Shown: positions 9,919-19,240 of the stretch, piece by piece
Numbering within the stretch: the stretch's first letter is position 1
Layout: each line of letters starts with the position of its first letter
Assembly: GCF_030149505.1 (NCBI RefSeq)
Contig: NZ_JASBRN010000071.1
Span: 1-64,000 of the forward strand
DNA: 64,000 nucleotides
Direction of reading: 5' to 3'
Source: Nocardioides sp.
GTDB lineage: Bacteria > Actinomycetota > Actinomycetes > Propionibacteriales > Nocardioidaceae
Notes under the pieces: model-generated
Database searches by the model: none
What the model was told of the DNA's origin: nothing
The model's input: the letters and a program-made list of their open reading frames with translations, nothing else
Made by a program: the position numbers and the translations under genes

Positions 9919-11031
9919 GTGGCCGCGACCGCCCTCGCGGGGCTCGTCCTGCTGCCCGTCGCCGCCCCCGCGCAGGAGGAACCGGGCGCCGTCACGAGCG
10001 TCGTGCCCCCCGTGGTCACCGGCGAGCCGACGTACGCCGAGGTGCTGAGCGCCACCGACGGGGAGTGGTCCACCGCCGAGCCGGAGGAGCCCCTCACCTT
10101 CACCTACCGCTGGCTGCGCGACGGCGAACCGGTGCGCGGCGAGCGCGAGGCGACCTACGAGCTCGACCTCGACGACCTGCGCAGCCGGCTCCAGGTCGAG
10201 GTGACAGCCACCGACGGCGACGGCGACAGCGCCGTGGCGCTCTCGGAGCCGACCGAGCGCGTCGCTCGTGCGGAGATGGTGCTGCGCGGCGAGCCGAAGG
10301 TCCGTGGCACCCAGCGCTTCACCCACACCCTGACCGCCACCTCCGGCCGCTGGCGGACCGACCCGACGAAGGTCAGCTACCGCTGGCTGCGCGACGGCGA
10401 CCCGATCGTGGGCGCCCGCGAGGCGACCTACCGCATCCAGCCCGGCGACGTCGGCCACCGCGTCCGGGTCGAGGTCACGGCCACCGCGCCCGGCCACGAG
10501 CGCGCGACCGCGCGGTCGGTGCGCACCGACCCGGTGCGGCACCGCGTCGACGTGCAGCGCTCGGTCACCTACAGCATCGCCACGCGCGGGCCGGTGACGG
10601 CCAGCGTCAAGGAGTTCGCGCGGCTCGCCCAGGAGACCTACGACGACCCGCGTGGCTGGCGCGGCGGCGGCGTCTCCTTCCGCCGGGTGGCCAGCGGCGG
10701 CTCCTTCACCCTCGTGCTGGCCACGGCCGAGCAGGTGCCCAGCTTCTCCTCGGTCTGCTCCTCGACGTGGTCGTGCCGCGTGGGGCGCTACGTGATCATC
10801 AACCAGACCCGGTGGCGCACCGCCTCACCGGCCTGGAACGCCGGGAAGCGGTCCCTGCGCGACTACCGCCACATGGTCGTCAACCACGAGACCGGCCACT
10901 GGCTCGGGCTCGGGCACCCCTCCTGCCCGGGGCCCGGGAAGCCGGCGCCGGTGATGATGCAGCAGTCCAAGGGCACCTCGGGCTGCCGGTTCAACCCGTT
11001 CCCGCTGCTGTCGGAGCAGGGCCGCGTCTGA
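9919..11031 (+). CDS. secreted DUF3152 metalloprotease-like protein
   Basis: Exported protein of about 370 residues. A hydrophobic signal segment is followed by two Ig-like repeats (each starting near YRWLRDGEPV or YRWLRDGDPI and ending VEVTAT), then a DUF3152 domain with the zinc-protease motif HETGHWLGLGH at 10885-10917 and two Cys pairs near it. DUF3152 proteins are actinobacterial and presumed extracellular proteases. The start is uncertain: GTG 9919 gives a short signal peptide, while longer frames overlap the end of cysM and are Arg-rich in a way that looks like out-of-frame cysM. Confidence 0.75.
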   Translation: MAATALAGLVLLPVAAPAQEEPGAVTSVVPPVVTGEPTYAEVLSATDGEWSTAEPEEPLTFTYRWLRDGEPVRGEREATYELDLDDLRSRLQVEVTATDGDGDSAVALSEPTERVARAEMVLRGEPKVRGTQRFTHTLTATSGRWRTDPTKVSYRWLRDGDPIVGAREATYRIQPGDVGHRVRVEVTATAPGHERATARSVRTDPVRHRVDVQRSVTYSIATRGPVTASVKEFARLAQETYDDPRGWRGGGVSFRRVASGGSFTLVLATAEQVPSFSSVCSSTWSCRVGRYVIINQTRWRTASPAWNAGKRSLRDYRHMVVNHETGHWLGLGHPSCPGPGKPAPVMMQQSKGTSGCRFNPFPLLSEQGRV

Positions 11032-11094
11032 TCACCAGGTGACACGGCTCCACACCAGGCAGTAACCGCCGTCACACCTGCGCGTTGTGCCTGC

Positions 11095-13572
11095 GTGCGT
11101 CCCTCGCGTCCCCTCGCTGCGTCCCTCCTCGCCTCCGCCGTCGTGGGCTCCCTCCTCCTCCCGGGAGCCGGCTCCTCCACGGCCGCGCCGCCGGCGGTCC
11201 CGGCGGCCGCTGCGGCCGCCGCCCCGCGCGCCGGAGCCGACGAGCTGCCGCAGGGCGGCCGCTCGCGCGACCGCTACGCCGCCGACATCACCTGGACCGA
11301 GCACGGCATCCCGCACATCACCGCCGACGACTTCGGCGGCCTCGGCTACGGCAGCGGGTACGCCGCCGCCGAGATGTCGGCCTGCACCCTGCTCGACACG
11401 CTGCTGACCGGCCGCGGCGAGCGATCGCGCTGGCTCGGCCCGGACGCGGTCTACGACGACCAGGTGACGCTGCGCGCCACCAACCTGCAGGTCGACACGG
11501 TGGTCACCGACCTGCGCGACCGCAAGGTCGTCGAGCAGCTGCTGGCCGACCCCGTGCGCGGACCGGGCCGCGAGGCACGGCAGATGGTGCAGGGCTACGT
11601 CGCCGGCATCAACCGCTGGGTCCGCGAGAACGAGATCACCGACCCTGCCTGCCGCGACGCCCGCTACATCGACGACGACGCGACCCCCCTCGACGTCTGG
11701 TACGGCGTCTACCTCGCCAACCTGCTGGCCTCGACCGGCGTGTTCATGGGCAGCATCGCCGACGCCGCGCCTCCGAGCCCCACCGACCCGGGCCTGCCCG
11801 AGCTGCCGGTCCGCGCCGCCGACGTCGACCGCGACGCCCTGCTCGCCGGCCTGGGCCGCGACCCCGAGCGGCCCTTCGGCTCCAACGCCACCGCCGTCGG
11901 CGCGGAGGCCACCAGCACCCGCAGCGGCATGATCCTCGGCAACCCGCACTTCCCGTGGCGCGGTCGCTACCACTTCACCCAGCAGCACCTGACCATCCCG
12001 GGGGAGTACGACGTCGCCGGCGCCTCGCTGGTCGGCTCGCCCGTGGTCAACATCGGCTTCAACGACCGCGTCGCCTGGTCGCACACCGTGTCGACCGCCT
12101 ACAGGTTCACCCCCTACGAGTACCTCACGCCGGTGGCGCTCAGCCCCACGACGTACCTCACCGACGCCGGGCCGGCCGAGCTGGAGCGCCGCGAGGTCGA
12201 GGTCGTCGTGCGTCGTGAGGACGGCACCCTCGAGACCGTGACCGAGGACGTCTACCGCACGCCCGAGGGCTACGTCATCGACGCCCCCGACCTGCTGATG
12301 CCCTGGGGCGTCGCGAGCTTCTGGGCGATCCGCGACGCCAACGGCGAGCACCTGCGCACCATCGACACCTTCCTGGAGATGGGCAAGGCCCGCGACGTCG
12401 AGGACCTGCTGCGCCGCCAGGACCGCGCCGGCGGCATGCCGTGGGTCAACACCACGGCCGCCGACCGCGACGGCAACGTCCTCTACGCCGACCACTCGGT
12501 GGTCCCGCACGTCACCGACGAGATGGCCGCGACCTGCATGACGGTCGTGGGCCGGGTCCTCGAGCAGGTCGCCGGGCTCCCCGGTCTCGACGGCACCCGC
12601 GCCGGCAGCTCGTGCGCCTGGGGCGCCGACGAGGACGCCGCCCGACCCGGCATCTTCGGCCCGGCCAACCTCCCCGACGTGGTCAACCGCAGCTGGGTCC
12701 ACAACGCCAACGACTCCTACTGGACCCCGTCCTACGACGACCGGCTCGAGGGCTTCGACGGGATCATCGGCTGCGAGCAGTGCACCCGCACGATGCGCAC
12801 CCGGATGGTCGCGGCGTACGTCGGCGACCGGCTCGCCGCGGGGAAGAAGGAGACCCCGCGCAGCCTGGCGGGCCACCAGCACGAGAACCGCGTCATGGCC
12901 GCGGAGGTCATGCGTGCCGACGGCGCGCTGGACGAGGTGTGCGAGGCGACCGGTGAGACCGAGGCCTGCGCGGCGCTGGCCGCCTGGGACGGCCGATCGG
13001 ACCGCACGTCGCGGGGCGTCCACCTGTTCGAGGCGTTCGTGGGCAACCTCCCTGCGCCGCTGCCGGTCGTCGGGCTCGACCCCGTGTGGACGGTCCCGTT
13101 CGACCCGGCCGACCCGTTCGGCACCCCGCGTGGGCTGAACGTCGACAACCCGCAGGTCGTCCAGGCCATGCAGGCCGCGATCGACCAGGTCCGCGACGCG
13201 GGCGTCGCCTTCGACGCCCGCTGGGGCGACCTGCAGGTGGCCGGCGACCGGGGTGCCCCGCCGATCGGGCTGGGCGGCGGTGCGGCCGACAGCGTCGGCA
13301 ACGCCAACGCGCTGGCCTCCTACCTGCCCGAGGAGAACGACGACCGCTACAAGCCGATCACCTACGGCTCCTCGCACATCCAGGCGATCGCGTTCCGTCG
13401 CAACGGCCCGCCGATCGCGCGCACGATCCTGACCTACAGCCAGTCCGAGGACCCGACGTCGCGGTTCTCCGCCGACCAGACGCGGCTGTTCGGTGCGGAG
13501 AAGTGGGTGCGGTTCGCCTGGACCGACAGCCAGATCCGTCGCGACCGGATCGCGGTCACCCGCCTGCGCTGA
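11095..13572 (+). CDS. secreted penicillin acylase family hydrolase
   Basis: 825-residue N-terminal-nucleophile amidase. A signal peptide (about residues 1-31) is followed by the alpha segment, then the processing site FGSNATAVG where Ser263 would become the new N-terminus and nucleophile. The beta chain carries LGNPHFPW, and NDSYW lies further on, both family features. Relatives hydrolyse penicillins, acyl-homoserine lactones or other N-acyl compounds (compare PvdQ and QuiP); this one has Cys-rich stretches suited to a secreted enzyme. The substrate is unknown. It follows the DUF3152 gene by 63 nt on the same strand. Confidence 0.87.
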   Translation: MRPSRPLAASLLASAVVGSLLLPGAGSSTAAPPAVPAAAAAAAPRAGADELPQGGRSRDRYAADITWTEHGIPHITADDFGGLGYGSGYAAAEMSACTLLDTLLTGRGERSRWLGPDAVYDDQVTLRATNLQVDTVVTDLRDRKVVEQLLADPVRGPGREARQMVQGYVAGINRWVRENEITDPACRDARYIDDDATPLDVWYGVYLANLLASTGVFMGSIADAAPPSPTDPGLPELPVRAADVDRDALLAGLGRDPERPFGSNATAVGAEATSTRSGMILGNPHFPWRGRYHFTQQHLTIPGEYDVAGASLVGSPVVNIGFNDRVAWSHTVSTAYRFTPYEYLTPVALSPTTYLTDAGPAELERREVEVVVRREDGTLETVTEDVYRTPEGYVIDAPDLLMPWGVASFWAIRDANGEHLRTIDTFLEMGKARDVEDLLRRQDRAGGMPWVNTTAADRDGNVLYADHSVVPHVTDEMAATCMTVVGRVLEQVAGLPGLDGTRAGSSCAWGADEDAARPGIFGPANLPDVVNRSWVHNANDSYWTPSYDDRLEGFDGIIGCEQCTRTMRTRMVAAYVGDRLAAGKKETPRSLAGHQHENRVMAAEVMRADGALDEVCEATGETEACAALAAWDGRSDRTSRGVHLFEAFVGNLPAPLPVVGLDPVWTVPFDPADPFGTPRGLNVDNPQVVQAMQAAIDQVRDAGVAFDARWGDLQVAGDRGAPPIGLGGGAADSVGNANALASYLPEENDDRYKPITYGSSHIQAIAFRRNGPPIARTILTYSQSEDPTSRFSADQTRLFGAEKWVRFAWTDSQIRRDRIAVTRLR

Positions 13573-13580
13573 CCCCCTCC

Positions 13581-13624
13581 CGCCGAGCCGGCGTGACGTT
13601 CCGGAAGGACGCGCCGGTTCGGCG
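13581..13624. terminator. hairpin between convergent genes
   Basis: 13-bp arms 13581-13593 and 13612-13624 (one G-U pair) around an 18-nt loop that itself contains TTCCGGAA. It lies between the acylase gene and the convergent PAS gene and can serve both. Confidence 0.65.
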
Positions 13625-13657
13625 AGGCACAGTCGGCCTCGGTGGTGAGGGTCGGGG

Positions 13658-14386
13658 TCAGGCGTCCGGGGAGCCGCCGATGCGAGCTGCCGCCTCGCGC
13701 TGGAGGTCGGAGTCGCCGCCGGCGAGCACCAGGTCGTCGAGGATCCGCGAGGCGTGCGCCAGGGTCTCCTCCACGTAGGCCTTGGCCCGGCGCAGGTCGC
13801 CGAGCTCGGCGGCGTACAACGCGGCCGTGAGGCCCTGGACGACGTTGTCGTTGAGCTCGCCGGCCTGGCGGCGGGCCTGCTGGGCGCCGGCGAGGCGCAC
13901 CGCGACCTGCTCGTGGCGCTGCTCGGCGCGGACCCGCTCGGTGATGTCGATGCAGGTGCCGCGGAACCGGAGCGGGTTGCCGTGGTCGTCGGTGACCACC
14001 TGCCCGTTGGAGGCGAGGTAGCGGACCTCGCCGTCGGGTCGCACGATCCGCTCGACCATCTCGTACGGCTCGCCGGTGGCGTAGGCGTGCTGGTGGACCG
14101 CCCGGACCTTGTCCCGGTCCTCGGGGTGCACGTGCTGCATGAAGATCTCGTACGACGCCTGGATGGCCCCTGGCTCGTAGCCGTAGATGCGGAAGAGCTG
14201 GTCGGACCAGGTGTTGGTGTCTGTCTCGATGTGCCAGTCGTAGTCGCCCATGACGGCGAGCCGCTGGGCGTTGTCCACCCGGGCGCGCAGGTCCGCGAGC
14301 TCCGAGGTGACCTCCGCGAGCCGGCGCTCCAGCTCGCCTGCGTCCGCCTGCGGTGCCTGCTGGGTGGTTCCCTCGCCGGTTCCCAT
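13658..14386 (-). CDS. PAS protein with kinase-like dimerisation helix, no ATPase
   Basis: 242 residues. An N-terminal coiled coil (about 15-50, ELERRLAEVTSELADLRARV) leads into a PAS/PAC domain of the PAS_3 type (MGDYDWHIETDTNTWSDQLF to RGTCIDITERVRAEQ, about 55-165). The last 75 residues look like the dimerisation helices of a histidine kinase (RRQAGELNDNVVQGLTAALY), but there is no HATPase domain and an Asn stands where the phospho-His would be. It is therefore probably a sensor that signals by binding a partner rather than by phosphorylation. It is monocistronic. The start is not marked by a strong ribosome binding site. Confidence 0.72.
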   Translation of the reverse strand: MGTGEGTTQQAPQADAGELERRLAEVTSELADLRARVDNAQRLAVMGDYDWHIETDTNTWSDQLFRIYGYEPGAIQASYEIFMQHVHPEDRDKVRAVHQHAYATGEPYEMVERIVRPDGEVRYLASNGQVVTDDHGNPLRFRGTCIDITERVRAEQRHEQVAVRLAGAQQARRQAGELNDNVVQGLTAALYAAELGDLRRAKAYVEETLAHASRILDDLVLAGGDSDLQREAAARIGGSPDA

Positions 14387-14478
14387 GCGTCCCACTGTGC
14401 TCCTCGCCCTGCCGGGCCGCAGCCGATCGGTGGCCGGGAACGGTAAAGACTGGGTCACGGCTGGCGACCGGGACGCAG

Positions 14479-15600
14479 TCACGCGGGGGGCGGCTCCAGG
14501 TCCAGCTCCTGTGCCGTGCCGACCGTGGAGCCGGGGATCGGTCCGAGACCGAGCAGGTCCAGGGCGAGGTTGGCGACGTCGGCGTTGCGCACGGGCTGTC
14601 GCTGCGCGGCGTACCCCGGCCGCCGCTCGCCCGGGTCGCGGTAGTCCTCGTTCAGCACGTAGAGGTCGGTGTCGGCAGCGACACCGTCGCCCCAGGCCAG
14701 GAAGGGGATCCGGTAGTCCTCGCGCCGCGTGGGGTCGGCGTGGCCGAGCCCCGAGCCGCCGTGGTCGGCGGTGAGCACGAGGGTCAGGTGCTCCCTGAGG
14801 ACCGGGCGGCTCGCGACGGTGTCGAGCACCTCGCCCAGCCACCCGTCCACGGCACGTACGGCGTCGGCGTACTCCTGCGAGCCCCAGCCGTGCGCGTGCC
14901 CCGCGACGTCGGGGGCGGCGAGGTGGAGGAAGGTCACGGTCCGCGCCTCGCGGCGCAGGTCCCGCCGGGCCAGCGCGACCAGTCGAGCGCCGTCCTCACG
15001 GAGGGTGTAGCGGTCCAGCCCCTCGGGCCAGGAGCGCTGGAAGAGCGAGAACTTCGACTTGCCCGTGAACAGGGCGGTGCCGCCGCCGGCGGCGTGCACG
15101 CGGCTGAAGAGTGACCCCACGGGCTCGCCGGCCGCCTCCTGGACCGTGGTGCCGGGCTCGTCGGTGTTCCAGGTGACGCCGTGCCCGCCGAGCCCGGCGT
15201 CGATCCGCCGGCCGGTGAGCATGCTGGTGTGGTTGGGCAGGGTCTCGGTCTGCTCGACGACGGTGCGGGCCTCCAGCGTGCTGGCCCCCTCCTCGCGGAG
15301 GCGGGTCAGGACCGGCAGCTCCTCGGGACCGAGCTCGCGCAGCACCGAGGAGCGCAGGCCGTCGACGGTCACGACCAGCACCCGGCGCTCGGTGTCGAGC
15401 TGCTCGACCTCGCGTGGCATGGCTCCGGTGGTGCTCGAGGGGGTCGGGCTCGAGGCGGTCGCGATCACGGCGGCCGGTCCGGGGGGAGCGCCGGGGGGAG
15501 CGCCCGCGCTGCACGCCGCGGGGACGACCAGCACCAGGGCGGGGACCGTGAGGAGGGCCGCACGCGCCCGGGGGCGAGTGCGGCGCGTGGCACGCAGCAC
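14479..15600 (-). CDS. alkaline-phosphatase-superfamily lipoprotein
   Basis: 373-residue exported protein with a lipobox-like signal (VVPAACSAG). The catalytic domain matches type I phosphodiesterase/nucleotide pyrophosphatase enzymes: [12 protein letters not shown] (metal ligand Asp), [11 protein letters not shown] (nucleophile Thr or Ser), [16 protein letters not shown], and [12 protein letters not shown] (metal ligands Asp-His). It should hydrolyse phosphodiesters or phosphonates at the cell surface. GTG 15600 is set by a -10 box TACGGT 6 nt upstream. It is divergent from murI. Confidence 0.83.
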   Translation of the reverse strand: MLRATRRTRPRARAALLTVPALVLVVPAACSAGAPPGAPPGPAAVIATASSPTPSSTTGAMPREVEQLDTERRVLVVTVDGLRSSVLRELGPEELPVLTRLREEGASTLEARTVVEQTETLPNHTSMLTGRRIDAGLGGHGVTWNTDEPGTTVQEAAGEPVGSLFSRVHAAGGGTALFTGKSKFSLFQRSWPEGLDRYTLREDGARLVALARRDLRREARTVTFLHLAAPDVAGHAHGWGSQEYADAVRAVDGWLGEVLDTVASRPVLREHLTLVLTADHGGSGLGHADPTRREDYRIPFLAWGDGVAADTDLYVLNEDYRDPGERRPGYAAQRQPVRNADVANLALDLLGLGPIPGSTVGTAQELDLEPPPA

Positions 15601-15606
15601 GTCCGG

Positions 15607-15612
15607 ACCGTA
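15607..15612 (-). promoter_or_regulatory. -10 box of the phosphatase lipoprotein gene
   Basis: TACGGT on the minus strand, 6 nt before GTG 15600. It lies only 17 bp from the murI -10 box, so the two divergent promoters overlap. Confidence 0.55.
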
Positions 15613-15629
15613 CCTCCGCCCGGCGGGTC

Positions 15630-15635
15630 TAGGGT
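15630..15635 (+). promoter_or_regulatory. -10 box, leaderless start of murI
   Basis: TAGGGT 8 nt before GTG 15644. Confidence 0.6.
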
Positions 15636-15643
15636 GGTGTTCC

Positions 15644-16474
15644 GTGACGCTCCCGCAGACGAAGGACGCCCCGCTCGGCATCTTCGACTCCGGCTTCGGA
15701 GGCCTGACCGTCGCCCGCTCGGTGATCGACCAGCTGCCCCACGAGTCGGTCGTCTACGTCGGCGACACCGCCCGTCAGCCCTACGGCCCCAAGCCGATCG
15801 GGGAGGTGCGCGAGTACGCCCTGGAGTGCCTGGACCACCTGGTCGAGGAGGGCGTCAAGGCGCTGGTCATCGCCTGCAACTCCGCCTCGGCGGCCATGCT
15901 GCGCGACGCACGCGAGCGCTACGACGTGCCGGTGGTCGAGGTGATCTTCCCGGCGACCCGTCGCGCCGTGCAGGCCACCCGCAACGGCCGGATCGGGGTG
16001 ATCTGCACCCGCGCGACCGCGGAGTCGATGGCCTACGACGACGCCTTCGCCGCGGCCCCGCACCTGGAGCTGCACACCCAGGTGTGCCCGCGCTTCGTGG
16101 AGTTCGTCGAGGCCGGGGTGACCGGTGGTTCCGAGCTGCTCGAGGTCGCCCACGAGTACCTCGACCCGTTGGTCGAGGCCGGGGTGGACACCCTCGTGCT
16201 CGGCTGCACGCACTACCCGCTGCTGACCGGCGTCATCTCCTACGTGATGGGCGACGGGGTCACGCTGGTCTCCTCGGCCGAGGAGTGCGCCAAGGACGTC
16301 TACAAGATGCTCACCGCGACCGACCTCATGCGGGAGTCCGGCGAGCCGTCGTACCACTTCCTGACGACCGGGGCGCCGGGGGAGTTCGAGGCCATCGGGC
16401 GCCGCTTCCTGGGGCCGGAGATGGTCGCGGCCGGGCAGTTCGCCGGCGGGCTGGTGGCCGGAGGTCGGCCATGA
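15644..16474 (+). CDS. murI: glutamate racemase
   Basis: 276-residue cofactor-independent racemase that makes D-glutamate for peptidoglycan. The two catalytic cysteines are present: Cys78 (IACNSAS) and Cys188 (LGCTHYPLL). The N-terminal DSGFGGLTV and [13 protein letters not shown] motifs are intact. Its stop codon overlaps the start of the next gene (ATGA), so the two are coupled. This follows the Rv1338-Rv1339 order of M. tuberculosis. Confidence 0.95.
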   Translation: MTLPQTKDAPLGIFDSGFGGLTVARSVIDQLPHESVVYVGDTARQPYGPKPIGEVREYALECLDHLVEEGVKALVIACNSASAAMLRDARERYDVPVVEVIFPATRRAVQATRNGRIGVICTRATAESMAYDDAFAAAPHLELHTQVCPRFVEFVEAGVTGGSELLEVAHEYLDPLVEAGVDTLVLGCTHYPLLTGVISYVMGDGVTLVSSAEECAKDVYKMLTATDLMRESGEPSYHFLTTGAPGEFEAIGRRFLGPEMVAAGQFAGGLVAGGRP

Positions 16475-17241
16475 GCATGCGGCTGACCGTCGTCGGGTGC
16501 AGCGGCTCCTACCCGGGGCCGGAGTCGCCCGCGTCCTGCTACCTCGTGCAGGCCGAGCACGAGGGCCGCACGTGGAGCATCCTGCTCGACCTCGGCAACG
16601 GAGCGCTGGGTCAGCTGCACCGCTACGTCGACCCGCTGGCCGTCGACGCGGTCTTCCTCTCCCACCTGCACGCCGACCACTGCATCGACATGACCAGCTA
16701 CTACGTCCTGCGCAAGTACCACCCCGACGGCGAGCAGGTGCCGCTGCCGGTCTGGGGCCCGCGCCGCACGTCGCGCCGCCTGGCCCGCGCCTACGACCTG
16801 CCGAAGAAGCCGGGGATGCGCGAGGAGTTCGTCTTCCACCGCCACCGCCCCGACGCGCCGCCGGTGCAGCTCGGACCCTTCAGCGTGCAGCCGGTTGCGG
16901 TCGACCACCCCGTGGAGGCGTACGGCTTCCGGGTCGCCGCCGGTGACCGGGTGCTGGCCTACAGCGGCGACACCGGCCCCTGCGAGGGCCTGGACCGGAT
17001 CGCCGACGGGGCCGACCTCTTCCTGGTCGAGGCCTCCTTCCTGGGCTCCGCCGACAACCCGCCCTCGCTCCACCTCACCGGTGCGGAGGCCGCCGAGGCC
17101 GCCGCCCGCGGTGGGGCGGCCAGGGTGCTGCTCACCCACGTCCCGCCCTGGCACGACCCCGAGGTCGTCCTGGCCGAGGCGCGCACGACGTACGACGGGC
17201 CGATGGAGCTCGCGGTCGCCGGCTCGGTCCACGAGGTCTGA
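16471..17241 (+). CDS. Rv1339-like metallo-beta-lactamase-fold phosphodiesterase
   Basis: 256-residue metallohydrolase. The metal motif SHLHADHC gives His65, His67, Asp69 and His70; GDTG and the [10 protein letters not shown] segment supply further ligands. The mycobacterial homologue Rv1339 is reported as an atypical cyclic-AMP phosphodiesterase, and RNase Z-like relatives share the fold. Here it overlaps murI by 4 bp, so it is translated with it. Function is inferred from family and position. Confidence 0.85.
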   Translation: MSMRLTVVGCSGSYPGPESPASCYLVQAEHEGRTWSILLDLGNGALGQLHRYVDPLAVDAVFLSHLHADHCIDMTSYYVLRKYHPDGEQVPLPVWGPRRTSRRLARAYDLPKKPGMREEFVFHRHRPDAPPVQLGPFSVQPVAVDHPVEAYGFRVAAGDRVLAYSGDTGPCEGLDRIADGADLFLVEASFLGSADNPPSLHLTGAEAAEAAARGGAARVLLTHVPPWHDPEVVLAEARTTYDGPMELAVAGSVHEV

Positions 17242-17286
17242 CCTCGATCGGACCGCGCGGTCGGCCGGCCACCAGGCGCCCGGACC

Positions 17287-17940
17287 CTAGACGAGCCCGG
17301 CGTCGTGGACGCAGATGGCGACCTGCACGCGGTTGGTCGCGCCGAGCTTCTCGAAGACCCGCGACACGTGCGCCTTCACGGTCGGGATCGACAGGTGCAG
17401 TGAGCGGGCGACCTCAGCGTTGGACAGTCCGCGCCCGACCGCCAGCGCCACCTCCTGCTCGCGGTCGGTGAGCTCGGCCAGCCTGGCGCGCGCCGCGGCC
17501 TGCCGGTCGTCCGGGTCCTGGCGGCGGAGCCGGTCGATGAGGGTGCGGGTGGCCGTGGCCGAGAGCATCGGGTCGCCGGCGGCCACGGCGCGGACCGCGG
17601 CGACGATCTCCTCCGGCGGGGTGTCCTTGAGCAGGAACCCGTCGGCGCCGGCGGCGAGCGCGCCCAGTACGTGCTCGTCGGCGTCGAAGGTGGTCAGCAC
17701 CACGACGCGCGGCGGATCGGGCCGCGCGTGCAGCTCACGGGTGGCCTCGAGGCCGTTGAGCACCGGCATCCGCACGTCCATCAGCACGACGTCGGGCCGC
17801 AGCGAGAGCGCCAGCTCCACGCCCTGGCGCCCGTCACCGGCCTCGCCGACCACGTCCAGGTCACTGGCGCCACCGAGCATGAGGGTCAGGGCCGAGCGGA
17901 CCAGGGGGTCGTCGTCGACGACCAGCACGCGGGTGGTCAC
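17287..17940 (-). CDS. NarL-type response regulator
   Basis: 217 residues: receiver domain (about 1-120) with acidic pocket Asp10/Asp11, phospho-acceptor Asp55 (LMDVRMP) and switch Lys (LLKD), then a LuxR-type helix-turn-helix (TDREQEVALAVGRGLSNAEVA). GTG 17940 overlaps the stop codon of the upstream kinase (GTGA), so kinase and regulator are coupled. It probably controls the divergent ABC exporter genes. Confidence 0.92.
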   Translation of the reverse strand: MTTRVLVVDDDPLVRSALTLMLGGASDLDVVGEAGDGRQGVELALSLRPDVVLMDVRMPVLNGLEATRELHARPDPPRVVVLTTFDADEHVLGALAAGADGFLLKDTPPEEIVAAVRAVAAGDPMLSATATRTLIDRLRRQDPDDRQAAARARLAELTDREQEVALAVGRGLSNAEVARSLHLSIPTVKAHVSRVFEKLGATNRVQVAICVHDAGLV

Positions 17941-19109
17941 GACGCCCACGGCAGCCAGCCACGCACCACGAAGCACCCGTCGCTCCGCTCGTGCTCCAGA
18001 CGCCCGCCGCCGAGCTCGGCGCGCTCGGTGAGCCCGACCAGGCCCAGGCCCGCGCCGGGCATGAGTGCGGAGCCGAAGCCCACGGGGTTGCGCAGCTCCA
18101 CGCTCAGCCCCTCCTCCGGGGACCCGCTCAGGCTGACCGTCAGCAGCGCGCCCGGGGCGTGACGACCTGCGTTGGTGAGCCCCTCCTGCACGATCCGGTA
18201 CACCGTGCGCCCGACCAGGTCCGGCGGGGTCCGGTCGGGACCGAGGGCGTCGACGAGCTCGACCCGCTGCCCGGCGCTGCGCGCCCCCTCGACCAGGTCC
18301 GCCACGTCGGCGTACGTCGGCTGCGGCGCGTCGAGCACGGCCCCGTCGGCGTCGCGCAGCACTCCGAGGACCACGCGGAGCTCACGCAGCGCCTCGTGCG
18401 CCTGCTGCTGGATCACGGCCGTGCCGGCGCGCATCTGCTCCAGGTCGAGGTCGGAGCGGTACCCCAGGGCGCCTGCCTGCATCGAGATCTGGGAGATCCG
18501 GTGGCCCAGGACGTCGTGCATCTCGCGGGCGATGCGGGCCCGCTCGTTGGTGCGCGACTGCGCGACCCGCAGCTCCTGCTCGGCCTCGGCGCGCTCGGCG
18601 CGCTGGCGCAGCGTCCACACCAGCTCGCGCCGGGAGCCGAGGTAGAGACCCCACCCGATCATCGCCCCGACCGCCACGATGTTCGCGACCAGCAGGACCC
18701 ACAGCGAGTCCTCGGTGGTGGGGAGGGTGAGCCAGGTCCAGAGCTGGGCCGTGGCGAGGTTGAGCAGCCCCAGCGGCACCACCTCCCGCCACCGCCGGCG
18801 CGTGGCGACCGAGACCAGCGCGAGCACGGCGGGACCGGCCGAGGCGCCGGAGAACGCCGCGAGCACGGCCACCGTGACGGCGACGGCCACGGGGGAGCGC
18901 CGGCGCAGGTGGACCAGCACGTAGGCGACCAGGCCCAGCGCCAGGTCCGCCCCGGTCCACCACGGCGAGACCGACCACTGCCACGACGCGACCGGGACCC
19001 AGACCGTGGCCGAGAGGCCGAGCATGACCGCGAGCCGCCAGCCGTGTCCCCAGCGCGACAGCGGTGGCTGGAGGCCGTCGGGGTCGGCGCGGAGCTCGGA
19101 GGGGTCCAC
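17937..19109 (-). CDS. HisKA_3-type sensor histidine kinase
   Basis: 390 residues with about five transmembrane helices in residues 25-160 and little extracytoplasmic sequence, so it may sense a membrane event. The HisKA_3 motif REMHDVLGH holds phospho-acceptor His198, and the HATPase part has GRTVYRIVQEGLTNAGRHA and GAGLGLVGLTERAELGGG. GTG 19109 has a -10 box 6 nt upstream. The pair with the NarL regulator and the divergent ABC transporter resembles drug- or lantibiotic-responsive exporter systems. Confidence 0.9.
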   Translation of the reverse strand: MDPSELRADPDGLQPPLSRWGHGWRLAVMLGLSATVWVPVASWQWSVSPWWTGADLALGLVAYVLVHLRRRSPVAVAVTVAVLAAFSGASAGPAVLALVSVATRRRWREVVPLGLLNLATAQLWTWLTLPTTEDSLWVLLVANIVAVGAMIGWGLYLGSRRELVWTLRQRAERAEAEQELRVAQSRTNERARIAREMHDVLGHRISQISMQAGALGYRSDLDLEQMRAGTAVIQQQAHEALRELRVVLGVLRDADGAVLDAPQPTYADVADLVEGARSAGQRVELVDALGPDRTPPDLVGRTVYRIVQEGLTNAGRHAPGALLTVSLSGSPEEGLSVELRNPVGFGSALMPGAGLGLVGLTERAELGGGRLEHERSDGCFVVRGWLPWAS

Positions 19110-19115
19110 GAGACG

Positions 19116-19121
19116 ACCCTA
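19116..19121 (-). promoter_or_regulatory. -10 box, leaderless start of the kinase gene
   Basis: TAGGGT on the minus strand, 6 nt before GTG 19109. Confidence 0.6.
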
Positions 19122-19240
19122 GGCGCCCCGCGACGGTGTCGGGAGGTCCCCGGGTCGCCGCCCACCCCCTACCAAGGTCGGGGGCGGTCGGCTCCGCGCG
19201 TCGGATGCGCCGCGCCGCGGGCCGCGGCAGGGTGAGAGCC

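Noticed and set aside
17251..17262. GACCGCGCGGTC palindrome between convergent genes
   Set aside because: Only 12 bp of pure GC sequence; too common in a genome of this composition to call.
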